Positions 14,801 through 35,000 of a stretch of DNA of 64,000 nucleotides are shown here, one piece after another. Numbering within the stretch: the first letter of the stretch is position 1; every line of letters starts with the position of its first letter. The notes beneath the pieces were generated by a model, which did no database searches, was not told the origin of the DNA, and was given only the letters and a program-made list of their open reading frames with translations. This stretch comes from Lethocerus indicus (Eukaryota > Arthropoda > Insecta > Hemiptera > Belostomatidae): NCBI GenBank assembly GCA_019843655.1, contig JACDQD010000001.1, forward strand, positions 48,790,443-48,854,442, written 5' to 3'. Made by a program: the position numbers and the translations under genes.

Positions 14801-17800
14801 TCTAAGACTACAATAAAAATAAATAATTGTAATGACCGAATAAATAATGCATAAAATAATGCGATAGAGGAAGTGGGTAAAGGAAAGTGGTGGGTACCTC
14901 TGGGGGAAGTGAGTTGTGTGGCAGTGACATCATCTGAGCTACGATACGCTCCATAGCTTTCTCTGTTTCTTCAAGTCTCTTCTTCAACATATCCAGTTCC
15001 AAGTCCCCTGTAACCCCAACCTCAAACTACCAAATATTTACCCAACCTTAAAAGCTACATAATTGTACAACCAATTTCAGAAAACATTCATCAATAAGTA
15101 ACATGCTGTTCTCTTACCTGCTGTAAATCAAAATTATTTTCAGTCAGCTAAGACACAACAAACGATTAAATGGCCGTGAATAATAAATCTGCATCAAAAA
15201 AGAACAAACCAGGTTCTAAAAAATGTGATCTTATCGTGTTACTTTCTAAACAGTGGGGGCCATTTGAAAAAAAAATCTATTAGGACAAATGGATTCCTGT
15301 GTGTAAAAGTGTAAAATTCGAGTTTCAAATCGCCAATTCAAAATTGTAACTGTCTATAAAATTAGATATTTGATATTTTTCACCATTTGAATGAAATACG
15401 AATATCGTACTGTTACTTTGTGTTTAAGATTAAACTAATGTCCGATTGCAGCAATGACAACAATAATATTACAGTATCATTATTTTTTCGTCGATTTGCC
15501 AAAACCTTTCTAACAATTAGAAAATTTAAAATAAATATAGTTAGCTTATTAATAAAAAGTTACCTTACATAAATTGTAAACGATGGAACTAAAATATCGC
15601 AATAAACAATTATATCGAAACAATTGGACACCACAGAGAATAGTATAAATAGGACACACACACAAGATATCTAGACAGGTCAAACAATTGCCAGATGTGT
15701 GTATGAGAAAATATCAAAAAAATTGGATATCAATCCTGCATTCCTTAAGTAATTTTTTCCATCAACATTGTCAAAGCGTATAATAACCTACACCCGACAC
15801 TAATGCATCAGTGGCAAAAGACCGATTCGACAACAACATTACAGATGTTAAAATTAAAACAAGCAGGCAGGTAAGGGTAGAGGAGAAAAATGCAGAGCTT
15901 CAGCATGCTCTTATCCATTGACGATCCAATAAATAAAACCTAGTCAATAATAACTTGACTAGTTATTACTAAAATATAAAAGAAAATGTCTATCCACAGG
16001 CAATAGCTCAACATTTAAGAGTCATAGCTACGAAAGTCAGGAATGAACAAGAAATGTCCTCCATTTTGTAATTCAAATGTTAATTTTGATATGACATTAA
16101 ATTTCATTAAAATATTGGGAAGACCAAATTTCAAAATTGACTAGTATTAGATATTGATATGAAAAAAACACCCTAAGAAACAATACGCTTTCATAAGAAA
16201 TAACTCGTTATTTTTAAACTATTACAATTCCATTTGACTTAGACCTCTCTATATCAGAATTATTAGGCAAACAAAATATACAATTGCAATATTTAATTAT
16301 ACAATGGTGTAAATTACGAATATTACTTGAACATAATTTAAACATATACCAAAATTTAACACCAATCAATCGTTTTCTTAAAATAAAGAATGAAGTTCCA
16401 TATATATTTTATTAAGTCAAAATATAAACATTTTACTAGCAAGTATAGTTTAGGACATTTCAATTAAAATTATTATTAATTACATTAAAAAGGTGGATAG
16501 TAAAAATGTTCATCATTTTATTTAGTACGCATAATAAAATGCATGAGCTATATTTTCACTCCCTTCTGTCCATTTCTTCCTAGAAATATCACTGACCAGG
16601 CTATTTATTTGTTCAATGAATACGATTGGCTGAAAGCTCCTGCCATAATGTATGTAACATAATAGAGATGACAGTTATAATATCAAAATCTATCTTAAAA
16701 CTTAAATGCACACTACGTGAGTACACAATTCTGAAATGTACTGCCAATTTAGCCGGATAGTTAATACAAAACAAAATGAAAACACTTATCAGGCTTGTTT
16801 AATTGGAAATATGAATTTAGAAATGAGCACAGATTTTGGTTTACATTACTTACTTGCATCCCTTTCTTTCCAGCCTGAATAAGCGTTAAAAGGAAGAACA
16901 AAATTCAAAATATCAATATTTCATAGTTGATATATATTATACATCGGTAATTTTTATATGACTACTCACATACCAAGTTTAGTGTTATCTTCATTTATAT
17001 CTTTATTGTTTGAAAAACGATGAGATGAACTATCAAATACTGCTCTTCGAAATTCTGGATCCGGTGTAAAGCCTTCGTACGAGTCACTATCTTCTGATTT
17101 TTTAAACATTAACTAAAAAAAAATTATTACGCATTACTAAGTCTTCAAGTAAGTTTAATCTATTTAATAATTGAATTATGATAAAGGTATTATCATTAAA
17201 TTCTTATAATAATACTGATACCTAGCAGACAAAAATTAATTAATGGTAGATATACATAAGCATCATTCCATTATAACACTTCCTCTACACAGTCTGATTA
17301 CAACAAAATTGGTCTAGTTCAAATAATTTTATATTGTATAGATGTTAATTAAAATAATTTAGTTAGGTATCTTATTTTAAAAGTAATCACGTGATTTGCT
17401 TACTTTCATCATTGTGTATAAGAAAAATACAACTATGCCAACAGTGTACATGGGCATGACAATACCCATTGTGCCACTACCCTTAGCCGGGGGAACTACA
17501 TGTCCACCACCGCCCATCGGTGGTCTTAGTCCCGGCAATGGTCCCGGCTAAACACATAGAAACAATTTATTTTATTCTTATAAAACTGAATTACAAATCA
17601 AAAACTGCTGCACTGCTGGGTGCCGCCTTTTATTGAGACAAACAAAGACAGAAATACACATGCCGCCATTGTGCACATAACTGTACTGTTGACTGTACAA
17701 TAAATAAAGCTAAAAAAAATGAATAAATAAACCAGAAATTTTATAATTTCAAAGGAAACTGACCAAATGTTGGCCATATTACAAAATACTACTTATAAAT

Positions 17801-19971
17801 ATTCTACTTTATGTTTTAAAATGTTACAACATAGTACTATCTATTAACAATTTTTAATTGGTGCAAATAGATCTCATTCATAAATCCAATGTGCTCAAAA
17901 CAGACTTCGGATTATTAATTTTTACAATAATAAAAAGGGAAAAAACTTTTTAAAATTACAAGATAATAGGAAGTAATTAGAATTACAAGTGGGTTACAAA
18001 ATATATTTGCAATGCTAGCACTATGTTATTGATGCTAGAAAGAAGAATAATAAAAAAAAGAAAAGATTCAGGACTATGTTAAGTTTTTACTTAAATGTCT
18101 ATTAAGTAATACAGAATTGTACATTTATGAATTAAAGAAAAAATAGAGGTCAAGCTATTTCTAGATGAGCGGCAGAAGAAAATTGTGGCATTAAAAATAG
18201 AACGAGCCAACGTAGAAATGAATATAAATAGCTGCTGCACAAAGTAAAATGTGTACAAATTTTATTTAGTAATTGCTTAATATTGTCAAAACGTAGCACT
18301 TAAGTTAATAAGTGTTAATGCTTAAACATTCAGGGATGTTCAACTGGAATCATTTATACAATATATTTCCAAATCTTTCTGAGATAATAGTATATCAATA
18401 TTGCTCATATTCCATGAAACTTACACGACCTTCCTGAATAATGGCTTTTGGAACAACATGGGACTGAGGTATAGCTCTTCCTTTTTCTCTCAATGCCGGA
18501 TGCAATAATTCTGGCCTAAGATGTGGTGGTCGCTCCTGTCGTAAATGCTCTGCAATAAATTGTTTTATAAAACATGTAATATCGGTTCAAACATCTATAG
18601 ACAGATTTGAGATGGTATTGAAATAACATCATTTGGTTAGAAAAAAAACAAAATGCGCAATACAATCTTGCCATAAGTCAAGTACAAACAAATTCAATCG
18701 CTAACCACCCCCAACACAAAAAATACGTTGATACTAATGCAGGGTAAATGTTAATAATTTTTTTCATAAGTTCCAATAGTCTCAGTCGTCTTAAAATGTT
18801 AAAAACTCTAAACTGAACAAAGTCCATACTAACTCCATTTAATTTATCGGAAATTATTTCAGTTATTAAGGAAGTATGGTTTAATTGTGTTAGAAAATGC
18901 GCTCACTCCATTATCAATGCAATTGGTTAGATGAGTTTATTTCAAAGCCATTGTTATCTCCAGTAGATCTTACTTGAGATATTGACACCCCAAACCCTCA
19001 CACGGTGTGGGAATCCAATTTGACCGAGTGAAATTCCAAAGTTTTGTTTCAAACATAAAGAATTATTCAAATCTCTGATCCCGTCCAACATCTGCTTATA
19101 GGTTTTTCCCAAACCAACTTTTTCTCGCAAAAACTCAGTTATATCGAGACCGCATTTTTCGAGGACACTATGTTGACAAGTCTCCACGATTTCTTTAGTC
19201 AATTTGCCTTGTTGAAAGGCTAACAAAAATTTCTTGTCATAATCATCCATTCTACTCAATATTTTTTCACATAACTGAGTCATTATTTTTATCGCATTCA
19301 CATCTCTATCAAATATTACATCACAACAACCTGCAAATTTACAAGTAATAAAATTCAATTTATATAAACATTTCAAAACCACAATAAAAAAATCATTGTC
19401 TTTAATAAAGATATTTAGTCTGTACGATAATAATAATAGATAGAACCAACACCATAGAAACTTATCTAATAAATAAAATTCTTCAGAATAGTTACAAGCA
19501 AAATTCTTCGATATTATATAATTTACATATATATTTAATACAGTTCGCAGAAAATATTAAGGAGGTAAAAATTAAACAATAGCGCTGAAACAGATTAAGA
19601 TTGACAGGACATTCTTATCCTAGGTAAATTATTCCAAGAATCGTCTGTCATAATTTTCTATAGCCTTCCAGCCATACAAGCGAAAATGTTAAAATGTGAA
19701 ATTACGACTTATTATAATCTTTCTAGTTAAGTATCAGACTCGCGGGATAAATTTTCCAGTCAAAATAAGAGGTCGGAGAAAATGTCGGTCGGTAGGCTCA
19801 AATTGGAAATCTATTAATTGGACAAGTCTTACCTTCCGAGTAGGCGACGTTTTTGTCAGAATAGGATCCGATTAGCATGGGATAAAATATATTGGGCCAC
19901 AAGAGGGCGAAACAGCCGGCGACTATGGCCAAAATAAAAACGGACTTCCCAGTGCTAAATTCGTTGGCCAT
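7090..19971 (-). CDS. RIC3: RIC3, nicotinic acetylcholine receptor chaperone
   Basis: Exons in transcript order: 19833-19971, 18974-19330, 18425-18549, 17404-17547, 16974-17112, 14898-15007, 11999-12052 (or to 12081), 7910-8323, 7586-7640, 7319-7371, 7090-7137; 1638 nt, 545 residues. RIC3 is an ER membrane protein that helps fold and assemble nicotinic receptors. Seen: an N-terminal hydrophobic segment (residues about 10-35), a Pro/Gly-rich lumenal stretch, a second membrane segment near 234-255 (MPMYTVGIVVFFLYTMMK), then a coiled coil (LDMLKKRLEETEKAMERIV) aligning with the vertebrate LQEKLKETEAAMEKL block, and an acidic Glu/Ser-rich tail. Human RIC3 is about 370 residues; the excess comes mostly from the 119-codon second exon and the tail. 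It diverges from PIGU. All junction phases agree if exon 7 begins at 12052. Confidence 0.88.
8324..11998. other. RIC3 intron 7, no gene seen
   Basis: About 3.7 kb of AT-rich DNA between RIC3 exons 7 and 8. It holds a TA microsatellite at 8780-8836 and otherwise no coding, RNA or transposon signal I can support. Confidence 0.6.
8780..8836. repeat. (AT)n microsatellite
   Basis: Uninterrupted AT dinucleotides in RIC3 intron 7. Confidence 0.95.
12082..14897. other. RIC3 intron 6, no gene seen
   Basis: AT-rich DNA with no ORF showing family features. The 82-residue minus-strand ORF at 13700-13948 is hydrophobic low-complexity sequence with no splice context. Confidence 0.55.
16854..16874 (-). 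CDS. RIC3: Candidate 21-nt cassette microexon of RIC3
   Basis: In the intron between RIC3 exons 5 and 6, the minus strand shows ATTCAG acceptor, 21 bases, then a perfect GTAAGT donor. Exon 5 ends in phase 1 and exon 6 begins with two bases, so inclusion keeps the frame and inserts seven residues (WKERDA plus a changed split codon) just before the coiled coil. Skipping also keeps frame. The site strengths and phase fit support it; no transcript evidence is available. Confidence 0.55.
18974..19330 (-). CDS. RIC3: RIC3 exon 2, 357-nt in-frame lumenal exon
   Basis: Begins after TTTGCAG and ends at a GTAAGA donor. It is 119 codons long, phase 1 at both ends, fully open and compositionally protein-like. 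It joins exon 1 (..AYSEG) to exon 3 (HLRQERPP). Encoded landmarks are CCDVIFDRDVNAIK, four further cysteines and SLCLKQNFGISLGQIGFPHR. The region falls between the two membrane segments, so it should face the ER lumen. Vertebrate RIC3 has no such block as far as I know. It can be skipped without a frameshift. Confidence 0.75.
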
Positions 19972-20475
19972 TGTAATGCCGGAATCAATCGTTCGGTCAA
20001 ATCGAAACTGGGAGCGTTAAAGCACGGGCATTAAGACCGACGGCAAATCATGTTCCGTCCCCCCGAAATAAAACTGCACCTACCGCCGGGCCCCCCTTTA
20101 ACGCGTATATATAATAATAAAACCTCGTCCCTCTGCCAAATTGGTAATGCGCTCCAGTTGGGCTCTCAGCTGATTTCCTCCTGCTCATACACAGATGTAT
20201 ATACATCTCGTCCTCCGAGTATGTACGCCCGAAAATGGCTTTCAACTTTAGCCAGCCGTCGCACAAACGAGTTTCGATATTTCGAACGTCCGCCGACCTG
20301 AGAATTAATAATATTAAATTGGCCAAGTTTCGTTGTGTACAAAACTCGAGGAGGTTATACGAGTGTTTCTAACCTTCTCTGTTTAAACGGCGGCCGGTTG
20401 CTTCGATTTGCTGCCTCCGAATGTTTCTGATGTTTTTAAATTTAACATTATCCTGGAAATAATTGCTGCCCAAAG
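19972..20475. promoter_or_regulatory. Head-to-head promoter between RIC3 and PIGU
   Basis: Only 504 bases separate the two start codons, which point away from each other. The stretch is much richer in G+C and CpG than the surrounding AT-rich DNA, as expected of an unmethylated shared promoter. ORFs of 83 and 92 residues read through it on both strands; they overlap each other and look like composition artefacts. Transcription start sites cannot be fixed by eye. Confidence 0.6.
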
Positions 20476-23025
20476 ATGACGCGCTCGTTATATTTACAAT
20501 GCCTCATTGCAGGGGCCATTAGGTACATTTTAATTATTTCCAGTTATAGAAAGGGTATCGCCGAAAGGGTAGAAATCTCCACTTTATTAAACTCTTGGAA
20601 AAGAGGTAAGTAGACCCTTATTATCGGTATTGATTACTTATCTAATTCGTATATAATAAGTGTTCGTACTCTTTTTCTTCGATTCACAATTTTATGTTTT
20701 AATTAAAATAATTGATTCATAATTATAAATTATCTTTGGTAATGTTTTTAGTAACTGAAGGTGTGGCTTTATATCAGGAAGATATAAATCCATACAACGG
20801 AGATGTATTTCATGAAACGCCGTTCTGTTTATTACTGTCAAATTTTATGATAACGAAAATTCCGGCCTGTATTGGTATAGTGTTCATCTTGTGCGATTTA
20901 CTTACTGCCTTTATACTCTATCGGGCAGCAACCATTTATATGGAAGAAATGGTCGGTATAGAGTTTTTTTCAATAGATGGTAGTTTTAAAGTCGCATTAG
21001 TTTTAAAGACGCACGTTTTGTCAATTAGTCAAAAATAAATCGAAAGTACAATACCGAATTTATTTTTATAAACGAAGTATCAAAATTACATTTTACATGG
21101 GTGTTTTACATCTTTTGCAGGCAAACGATCAAAAGAAAGAACTAGCGTCTTATGCGAAAGGAGTTCACAATTTATTACTCGATGAAAATGATTTTAAATC
21201 CGCTCCTGTTTGTGTTATGTTAGTATATCTTTTCAACCCATTTACAATTTTGAATTGTGTCGGGTTTACAACAACAACTTTTACGAATTTCTTTCTTTCA
21301 CTAGTCTACCTCTCAATGGTAAAAGGTTAGTAAAAGAATAAAGCTAAATGTTGTTATTAGAATTTGATGTTTCTATAATGGACATGTATTCGGTAAAAAT
21401 GTAGTCTTATATTATGTCAGTTAATGAAATACCTTTAAATAATTAATCGGTTATTATATTTTAATTTTGTTATACTATTGATGTAATTGTTGATTAGCAG
21501 CATTATCTCTTTTCTACACTTTGTATTGCTTCAAATTGGTGAATTACGGTGATCTTAATTTTATCTTATTTATAATTTAAATAACGCATTCTTTATTAGG
21601 GTTACGGTTTGTGTCGTGCTTTGCATTGGGAATGGCTGTGCTGCAATCTTTTTATCCCCTCGTGCTTATAGTTCCTGTCTGTATGTGCATCAGAAGGAAA
21701 GATAACAACACAATGATTTCAGTAATTTATACATTGGTCGTTTTTACCATGGCACTATCTTCACTTCTGTACGCATGTTACGCCATTACTGGCGACTGGA
21801 AATTTTTGCATTCGATCTACGCCGTCATGTAAGCGAACATATTTTTCATAACCGATAATATTAAATGAGGTAATTTACGCGCATTTAACCTGTATATGTT
21901 GTTTTTCAGTTTGACAGTGCCTGATTTACGTCCAAACATCGGCCTCTTCTGGTATTTCTTCACAGAAATGTTCGAACACTTCAGAGTATTGTTCATATTC
22001 TCATTTCAGTTAAATGCGACATTATTGTATCTTGCACCGCTGAGCTTACGTTTTCACTCGAATCCGCTACTTTTGGCCACCAGTCTGTTGGCTCTTGTAA
22101 CAGTATTCAAGTCTTATCCTTGTTTGGGCGATGTTGGATTTTACCTTTCTGTTATTCCGATGTGGAAACACTTGTATAACAGTAAGTACAAAACATTCAT
22201 TTATAGTCAACTCCCGGTTTGAGATATATACCTTCTCTGTTCAGAATAATCATCCTTGTAGTATTAGCCGTGCATTTTTTCTTCTAATTAAAATATATTT
22301 TGTTACCATTTCTATGGAGGTACCCGCGTAAATAATAATAAGCTATTACGTGTTATTAATTTTAAATGAAAAAATGCTCATTATATTGAAAAGTAGAATA
22401 TCAAGATTGAAAGGAAATGAAAGAAAATTTCAAGTTGACCACAACTTGTGATTGTAGCAAAGTTTATCTACTTATTAAAACGTTCTACTTTGCTTTTATA
22501 GTCTACATTTTTCGTCTAGTCCAAGAGTTGTTATTATTGAAACTATTTATTTTAAAATGTGATTATTATTCGTTATATTTTCTATTTCAGATATGCAACA
22601 GAGTTTTATCATTGTCTGTTCGATAGTAGTGACATCAGTACTTGGGCCTACAGTTTGGCATTTATGGATTTATTCCCGATCTGCCAATGCTAATTTTTAT
22701 TTTGGAGTAACTTTGGCATTTGCAACAGCTCAGGTATCTTTTTTTTGTATTATTATTTAGTACTTTTTATTTCAAATCGAATGTTTTCACATTAACTTGT
22801 GACTACTTATGTATTTCAATGACTGCAATAATTGGTTTTCAGTTATCGACCAATCAATAATGTAAGAACAGCTGTTTTCTTACAATGATGTTGAAATTAA
22901 TTGCATTTTTTCAGATATTTCTTATCACCGATCTTTTGTTTTCATTTATTAAGAGGGACTTCTCATTGAAACATGGAATAATAGATGGCGATGAAAAAGT
23001 TAAACTAAAGCTTCTATTAGAATAA
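20476..23025 (+). CDS. PIGU: PIGU, GPI transamidase subunit U
   Basis: Seven exons: 20476-20605, 20752-20951, 21121-21325, 21600-21828, 21910-22181, 22591-22733, 22915-23025; 1290 nt giving 429 residues (human PIGU is 435). PIG-U is a multi-spanning ER membrane subunit of the complex that joins GPI anchors to proteins. The sequence matches the family along its length: LVYLFNPFTIL, GLRFVSCFALGMAVLQSFYPL, an LRPNIGLFWYFFTEMF block, GDVGFYLSVIPMWKHLYNNM and SVVVTSVLGPTVWHLWIYS-like segments, ending RDFSLKHGI..K.KL. Many hydrophobic helices are present throughout. Every junction is phase consistent, and the start is the first ATG after the shared promoter with RIC3. It appears intact. Confidence 0.95.
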
Positions 23026-25460
23026 GAGTCATTCCGGTAAATGGTAATGGAAGCTGGCATGTTTACAATTACTATTAGTTTTATCCATTATGTGATAAAA
23101 AGTTGCAATAACAACAGCATAAATAGTATGATACCATTAACTATCATATTAAAATAACTTGTGAACTGTTTTTGCAAATTTCATTATATTGCCTGAACTT
23201 ATTACCAATACTCTGGTAACTCTTGTAAAAATGTCTTAATTACCATTTATATTGGAAAAAAAATTTCAAATATACCATAAAAAGAACAAAAATTATTGAT
23301 TCCTTTTATAATTTGTTATGCATTGTGTAATTTCATAATAATTTGTCTAACTAAATATGTAATAAATAAAGTCTTAAAAATGTGCTCTGTTTATTCTTCA
23401 AGTTTAAGTTCAAAATTCCACAAAAATATCCAAGTGATCAAACTCAAGGCAATAAAATCGGCATTTACATTACATTATATGACCAATGAATGATAATATA
23501 TTTGTAAATACGAATAATTAAGTAATATTTAATCAAGATTATGTATATCTAGATGTTATACCTGGATAAAATTACCTTTTTGTGCTTCCAGGAGGTTATA
23601 ATTTTGTCTGCAGGAACCTCACAAATAATCTACATTGCATTATATATAATGTATTTGTAGTAATTATCGAAACAGTTGAATTTATTGATAATAAAATGAA
23701 TAGCTTTAGTTACAGTGATAATTAGAGAAAAAGCACATTTATATTTATCTACATTTATTTTTGGTTGGGGGGGGAGTTTGGATAAGTATAAGTATCTGAT
23801 AATGGTCAATATATAAATTCAAATAAAATATAAGAGTACAAAAGCTTTCATAGATCAGTTATCTTTCTTAAAACCTGTGTACAAATGTGTATAAGAAACA
23901 GAATTTCTTATGCTATTATTCTATTCAAAAAGCATGTTATCGACATGCTGTACAGGCTATTAGAATACAAAAATAAAATGAAACGTCCATTACATCAACT
24001 GACTACAAGAAATAATAAAGAAACATCATTGATGTCAAATCCAGTGCTTTAAAATACAAGAATACTGTTTGAAAAATTGTGCATCTTATAATTAATTTGA
24101 AAACAAGACACTTGATCTGAAAATGCAAGTGAATATGCAAATAAGCTAAAATACCCTTTTCCTTTAAGCCTTATAATGATATAAGCTAATGTCACACTAA
24201 AAAATTACTACGGGAGTAATATCTCCTATCTATTTTGCTATAATAAATTGAAAATTCCATTGAAACAGGTAATCTATATTGAAACGAAAATGAATTTGCA
24301 ATTTTTACACACTCCACCTATATACTACTGTAATTACTTATATAAATATTTTGCCACCCAAAAATGTATTTTAGAGACAATGTACGGTGTATGAAATGGA
24401 TTACTAAACTCTATTGCTACACTGATTACTTGACTAGAGTTTTTATTTGAACAGTCATATAGGCAGTGGTTTGCTTATTAAAAGCAAATGTAAACTAGCA
24501 CTTCAAATTACATACATGAAGAACTAACATATAATGACAGAAAGATCACATAATTGTAACATATATTGTAGTTACAGAATGCTGATATGATTTAAAAATT
24601 TAAGAATGAATATATTGTGTTATATATTATCATTTTAAAAGATCAGAAAGAAACTAGTTGTGTTATAACTGAAGACAACTAAAATAAAATTTTCATTAGA
24701 GTCTTCTGCTTTTTATTTCATATCAATGCGAAATATTAGTAATTTTTGAACTAATTTGAGTGCATTATTAATTTTAACAGGTAGTTACTTAAATATGACA
24801 AAATGTTCTTATCCCTATACATAAATAAATAAATAAATAGATAACAATATAACAATAAATTGTATGTTAAACTACATACATACACTGTTAACTATATTAA
24901 AAGTGTGACGTTACATTATATATACTTATCATCAATCAATGCATGAAGCATATTTCAAAAAAGAAAACCATATTCGTAATAACTAGACATTAAGCACAGC
25001 ACCAGGAATATCTATTCCTCCAAAAAACATTTAAGATATAAATGTAATAACTATAATGATTAGACATTTAATGTGTTAAAAAGTGTTCTAAATGACATCA
25101 TCAAAATTAATTTAAGTTATTAAGACATTTTCAAATATATAAATTACATTTGCAGAATTACAACTGATACTATCAATCCGTAACATATTTTAAAGCTTTA
25201 AATAAATACCTAATAACTTTAGTCTAACATTTGCACTCGACATCTTTTCGCATTAAGTGTATATAACAAATGTATTCGTATCATAACAAACTGATATTTT
25301 TTATTTATAACATACCACAGAATAACAAATAATAATTGTACAATTAAAGTTGAAATTTTAATACACATTAAAATACTAGGTGCAAATAAAAAATGGCAAT
25401 TAACAAAAAACTCCAATCAATAATGTCTTGATTTGATTTTACATACAAAAGATACAGCAG
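23026..25460. other. Tail-to-tail intergenic stretch between PIGU and CRMP
   Basis: AT-rich DNA with the 3' ends of both genes. No ORF with recognisable features. Contains an 8-G run near 23768. Confidence 0.6.
23361..23370 (+). promoter_or_regulatory. Putative polyadenylation signal of PIGU
   Basis: Two overlapping AATAAA hexamers about 340 bases after the stop, followed by a GT-rich stretch (TGTGCTCTGTTT) typical of a downstream element. Confidence 0.45.
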
Positions 25461-32047
<6,587 letters not shown>

Positions 32048-35000
32048 TTTGTTAGCACTGCTCTATAACAAAAAATAAACCACAAATAGAAAATAACAGT
32101 AATAACATTACTGAATAAAAAACAAGATCTACATTTATTGGATTGTTGTTTAACTGGATCTGCAGCAAGTTTCTTAATTACCACTGGTTGAAAATTTGTT
32201 TAAAAAACCTCACTGTAAATATTGCACTTTGTATTATAATGTAACATCATATTATTAACAAATTGACTTAATGTTAATCCATGTCTTTGATGAGTATGAC
32301 AATGATAGTAACAGAAAGTTGTATAATCAATACTTAATCTGTTGAAAAATTTCCCACAAATATAACTTTACAACTGGTTACAACAACTGAATGACTGATT
32401 AAAAACCTGCCCTTTAATAACCAATTTAAAAAAAAAATAAATACATTCAGCTTTATAACACTTATAAATAATGCAAATATTTTTCCAATAATTGACATAT
32501 TCAAGAATATTGATTTACTGTCAAAATTATGTTATTACACTGTTATAATATATAAAGAAATATATACTGATAAAGTTCGAGTCCAAGGGCACTATCCATA
32601 CCCTGGAAACTTATTCAGAATTCAGATCACAATACGAGAGCCATGTATGAATTATATGTACAGAGTACAAATTATATATACAGACACATTCACACAAAGT
32701 TATTTAAAGGTTAACAAAAGAAATTAAAGAACAATATCAATTCAATTTTGCATCTTGAATCAAAAATATAAAATACACAATATAGATGGAAGTGCATTCA
32801 AAAAAATAAACATTTTACGAACTGAACTAATATTAAATTCTGCAGGAATCTGTCTGCACAATGAATATATTAATTCAAGCTAATTCAAAGCTAGTAAAAG
32901 AAATTTATATAGATAGCAATAACTGCAACTCATAAATTAAGGGATATGGGTGTGGCTGTTGCCCTAGAATTAAATTATTTGCAGGAAACATTTAAACAGC
33001 ATTTCATGAACCAACCTTTATGAAATACCAAAATTAATACTGGACTCAAATGGCATATTCTTAAATTCCATAATTAAAATTCAGATAGTCGTCATTACCA
33101 TATCTCATTAAAAAATTATGCTATTAAATTGGAGATCTCTGTTCTTAAAAATAAATTGGTTTAAATTAACGTATTGATATAATCAAATGATCCTTTACTA
33201 AATCTAACTTATCATTGTCGTACTTTATTAATACAACATAATACGACATTTACAAAAAAAATGTTTTTCTCAATAACTGAAGCTACCAAATTCATATTCC
33301 AGTATTAATAAAGTAGATAAATCTGTATATATAAATTGTTTCATTCATGAAACTGCAAATTTCTACTATACTAAAAATCAAAGTTTTGTAACAATTTTTA
33401 CAATGTTCAAAATATTAATACAATCTGGACCAAATATAGTGTTATCAGAAAACGCTCATCTAATAAGTATTTGAGGTTTTATTCAGTCTTTAATGTCAGG
33501 GGAGACCTCAAGGGGTAGTTGGCCCCCTAAATTACTTACGAATTCTGAAGTGAACAGGAATAAGTTTCATTTTTGTAGAGCGTTCAAATAAATAGAAATG
33601 AAACACTAAATAAGAAATTGGAATTTTCAAAAAGATCTCCCAGGGGCGGATTAACAATATTCAAATTTTGTGAGGCTCATACGATAATTTCAAACCCGAA
33701 ATATAAGGTAGTATAAAACTACTAAGACACAGTATTTAAGCAACTCTAACTCCTTAGAAATATAAATTCATATTATATAGAGAAGCATGCGCGAATGTGA
33801 TATATTTAATTGAATTTTGGGTACCGGCGGCGCCCTAAATTCTAAATGACCAAAATAAAAGACAAGTTCACAGACAAGTGAGAAAAAGGAAGAGTTTAAC
33901 TTACCCAAAAAACTTAGACAAGAGTAAACTCGAATCTAACCGAGAGTTAAGGAAGCAATGGCGTACTCCCCTCTGATAGTAAGCAAAATGCAAAAGTAAC
34001 TCAATCGCGTGTCCCTAACTGCAAGTAATCCCAGGCTGGCAAACATAGAAATAATGCGTACAAAATAATATATTCTACATCACAGAAATTGAAGTAATTA
34101 ATACAATTAACAATAGCGGATACATAAATGTTTTAAAACCAATATTTTACTATAAATTATATAATTCGTGTTACCGATATACACGAAACTATATCGGGCT
34201 CAACTGTCAAAAGGATTTACAACTCCTTAATTACACCAAATTTATAATTTTTTGATACGTATGTTTTATTTTTGATTATTACAATTACCAAAAATAGTTG
34301 AAGGTAGTATATTTGCAGATTTTGTGTGAATATGTGTGTGAATGCTTGTGAAAGTGAGCGCGCGCGCATGCTGAGGGTGTGTTCTGGATTAATCGTAATG
34401 GCGTTAACTAACCGCGGAAACTTTCGTTCCTTCTGGGAAAAGAAAAAATTATTATTAGAAATAAGTTAAGACGCTATGGGAGGTTAATTATGATAAGTAC
34501 TTTTATAAGTATTAATTATAACATAATTATATTTGATAATACATATTCTAATCTCCATTATATACGTTGATTACAGTAGTGTTCACTGGGGTTAAACTAT
34601 AATTTGAATCACACACTATAGCCACATAAAAAACGTTCACACGGAGGGATGAGCGGATACATTTTATAATGGTTAATCAGATGAGTTGTCCGTTCTGTTT
34701 CACCGCACATTTTGTTAAAATATCTAACAAAAAAACAATTATTTCTATTTTTCTTACAATATTCCTTCCCCGCTTCCTTAGTTAGTCCTATGCGTTCGCT
34801 AATTTACTGATGGAATAGAAACATTCAGACCAGTAAATAAGAGAATACCACTGAAAGATAGTAAACGTTTAATTCACGTATTAAATCGTGCATAATGAAA
34901 TGAATATCCGAATCGTCGATTTACAGCTTAGGTCAGCATATCGTTTAGGTTTTACGTAAGTGTATGGGACTTTTTATTGCCATTCGTCAATCTCTTTCGT

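Noticed and set aside
20048..20326. 92-residue minus ORF and overlapping 83-residue plus ORF upstream of PIGU
   Set aside because: They overlap each other in the CpG-rich promoter, have no domain and lack splice or start context.
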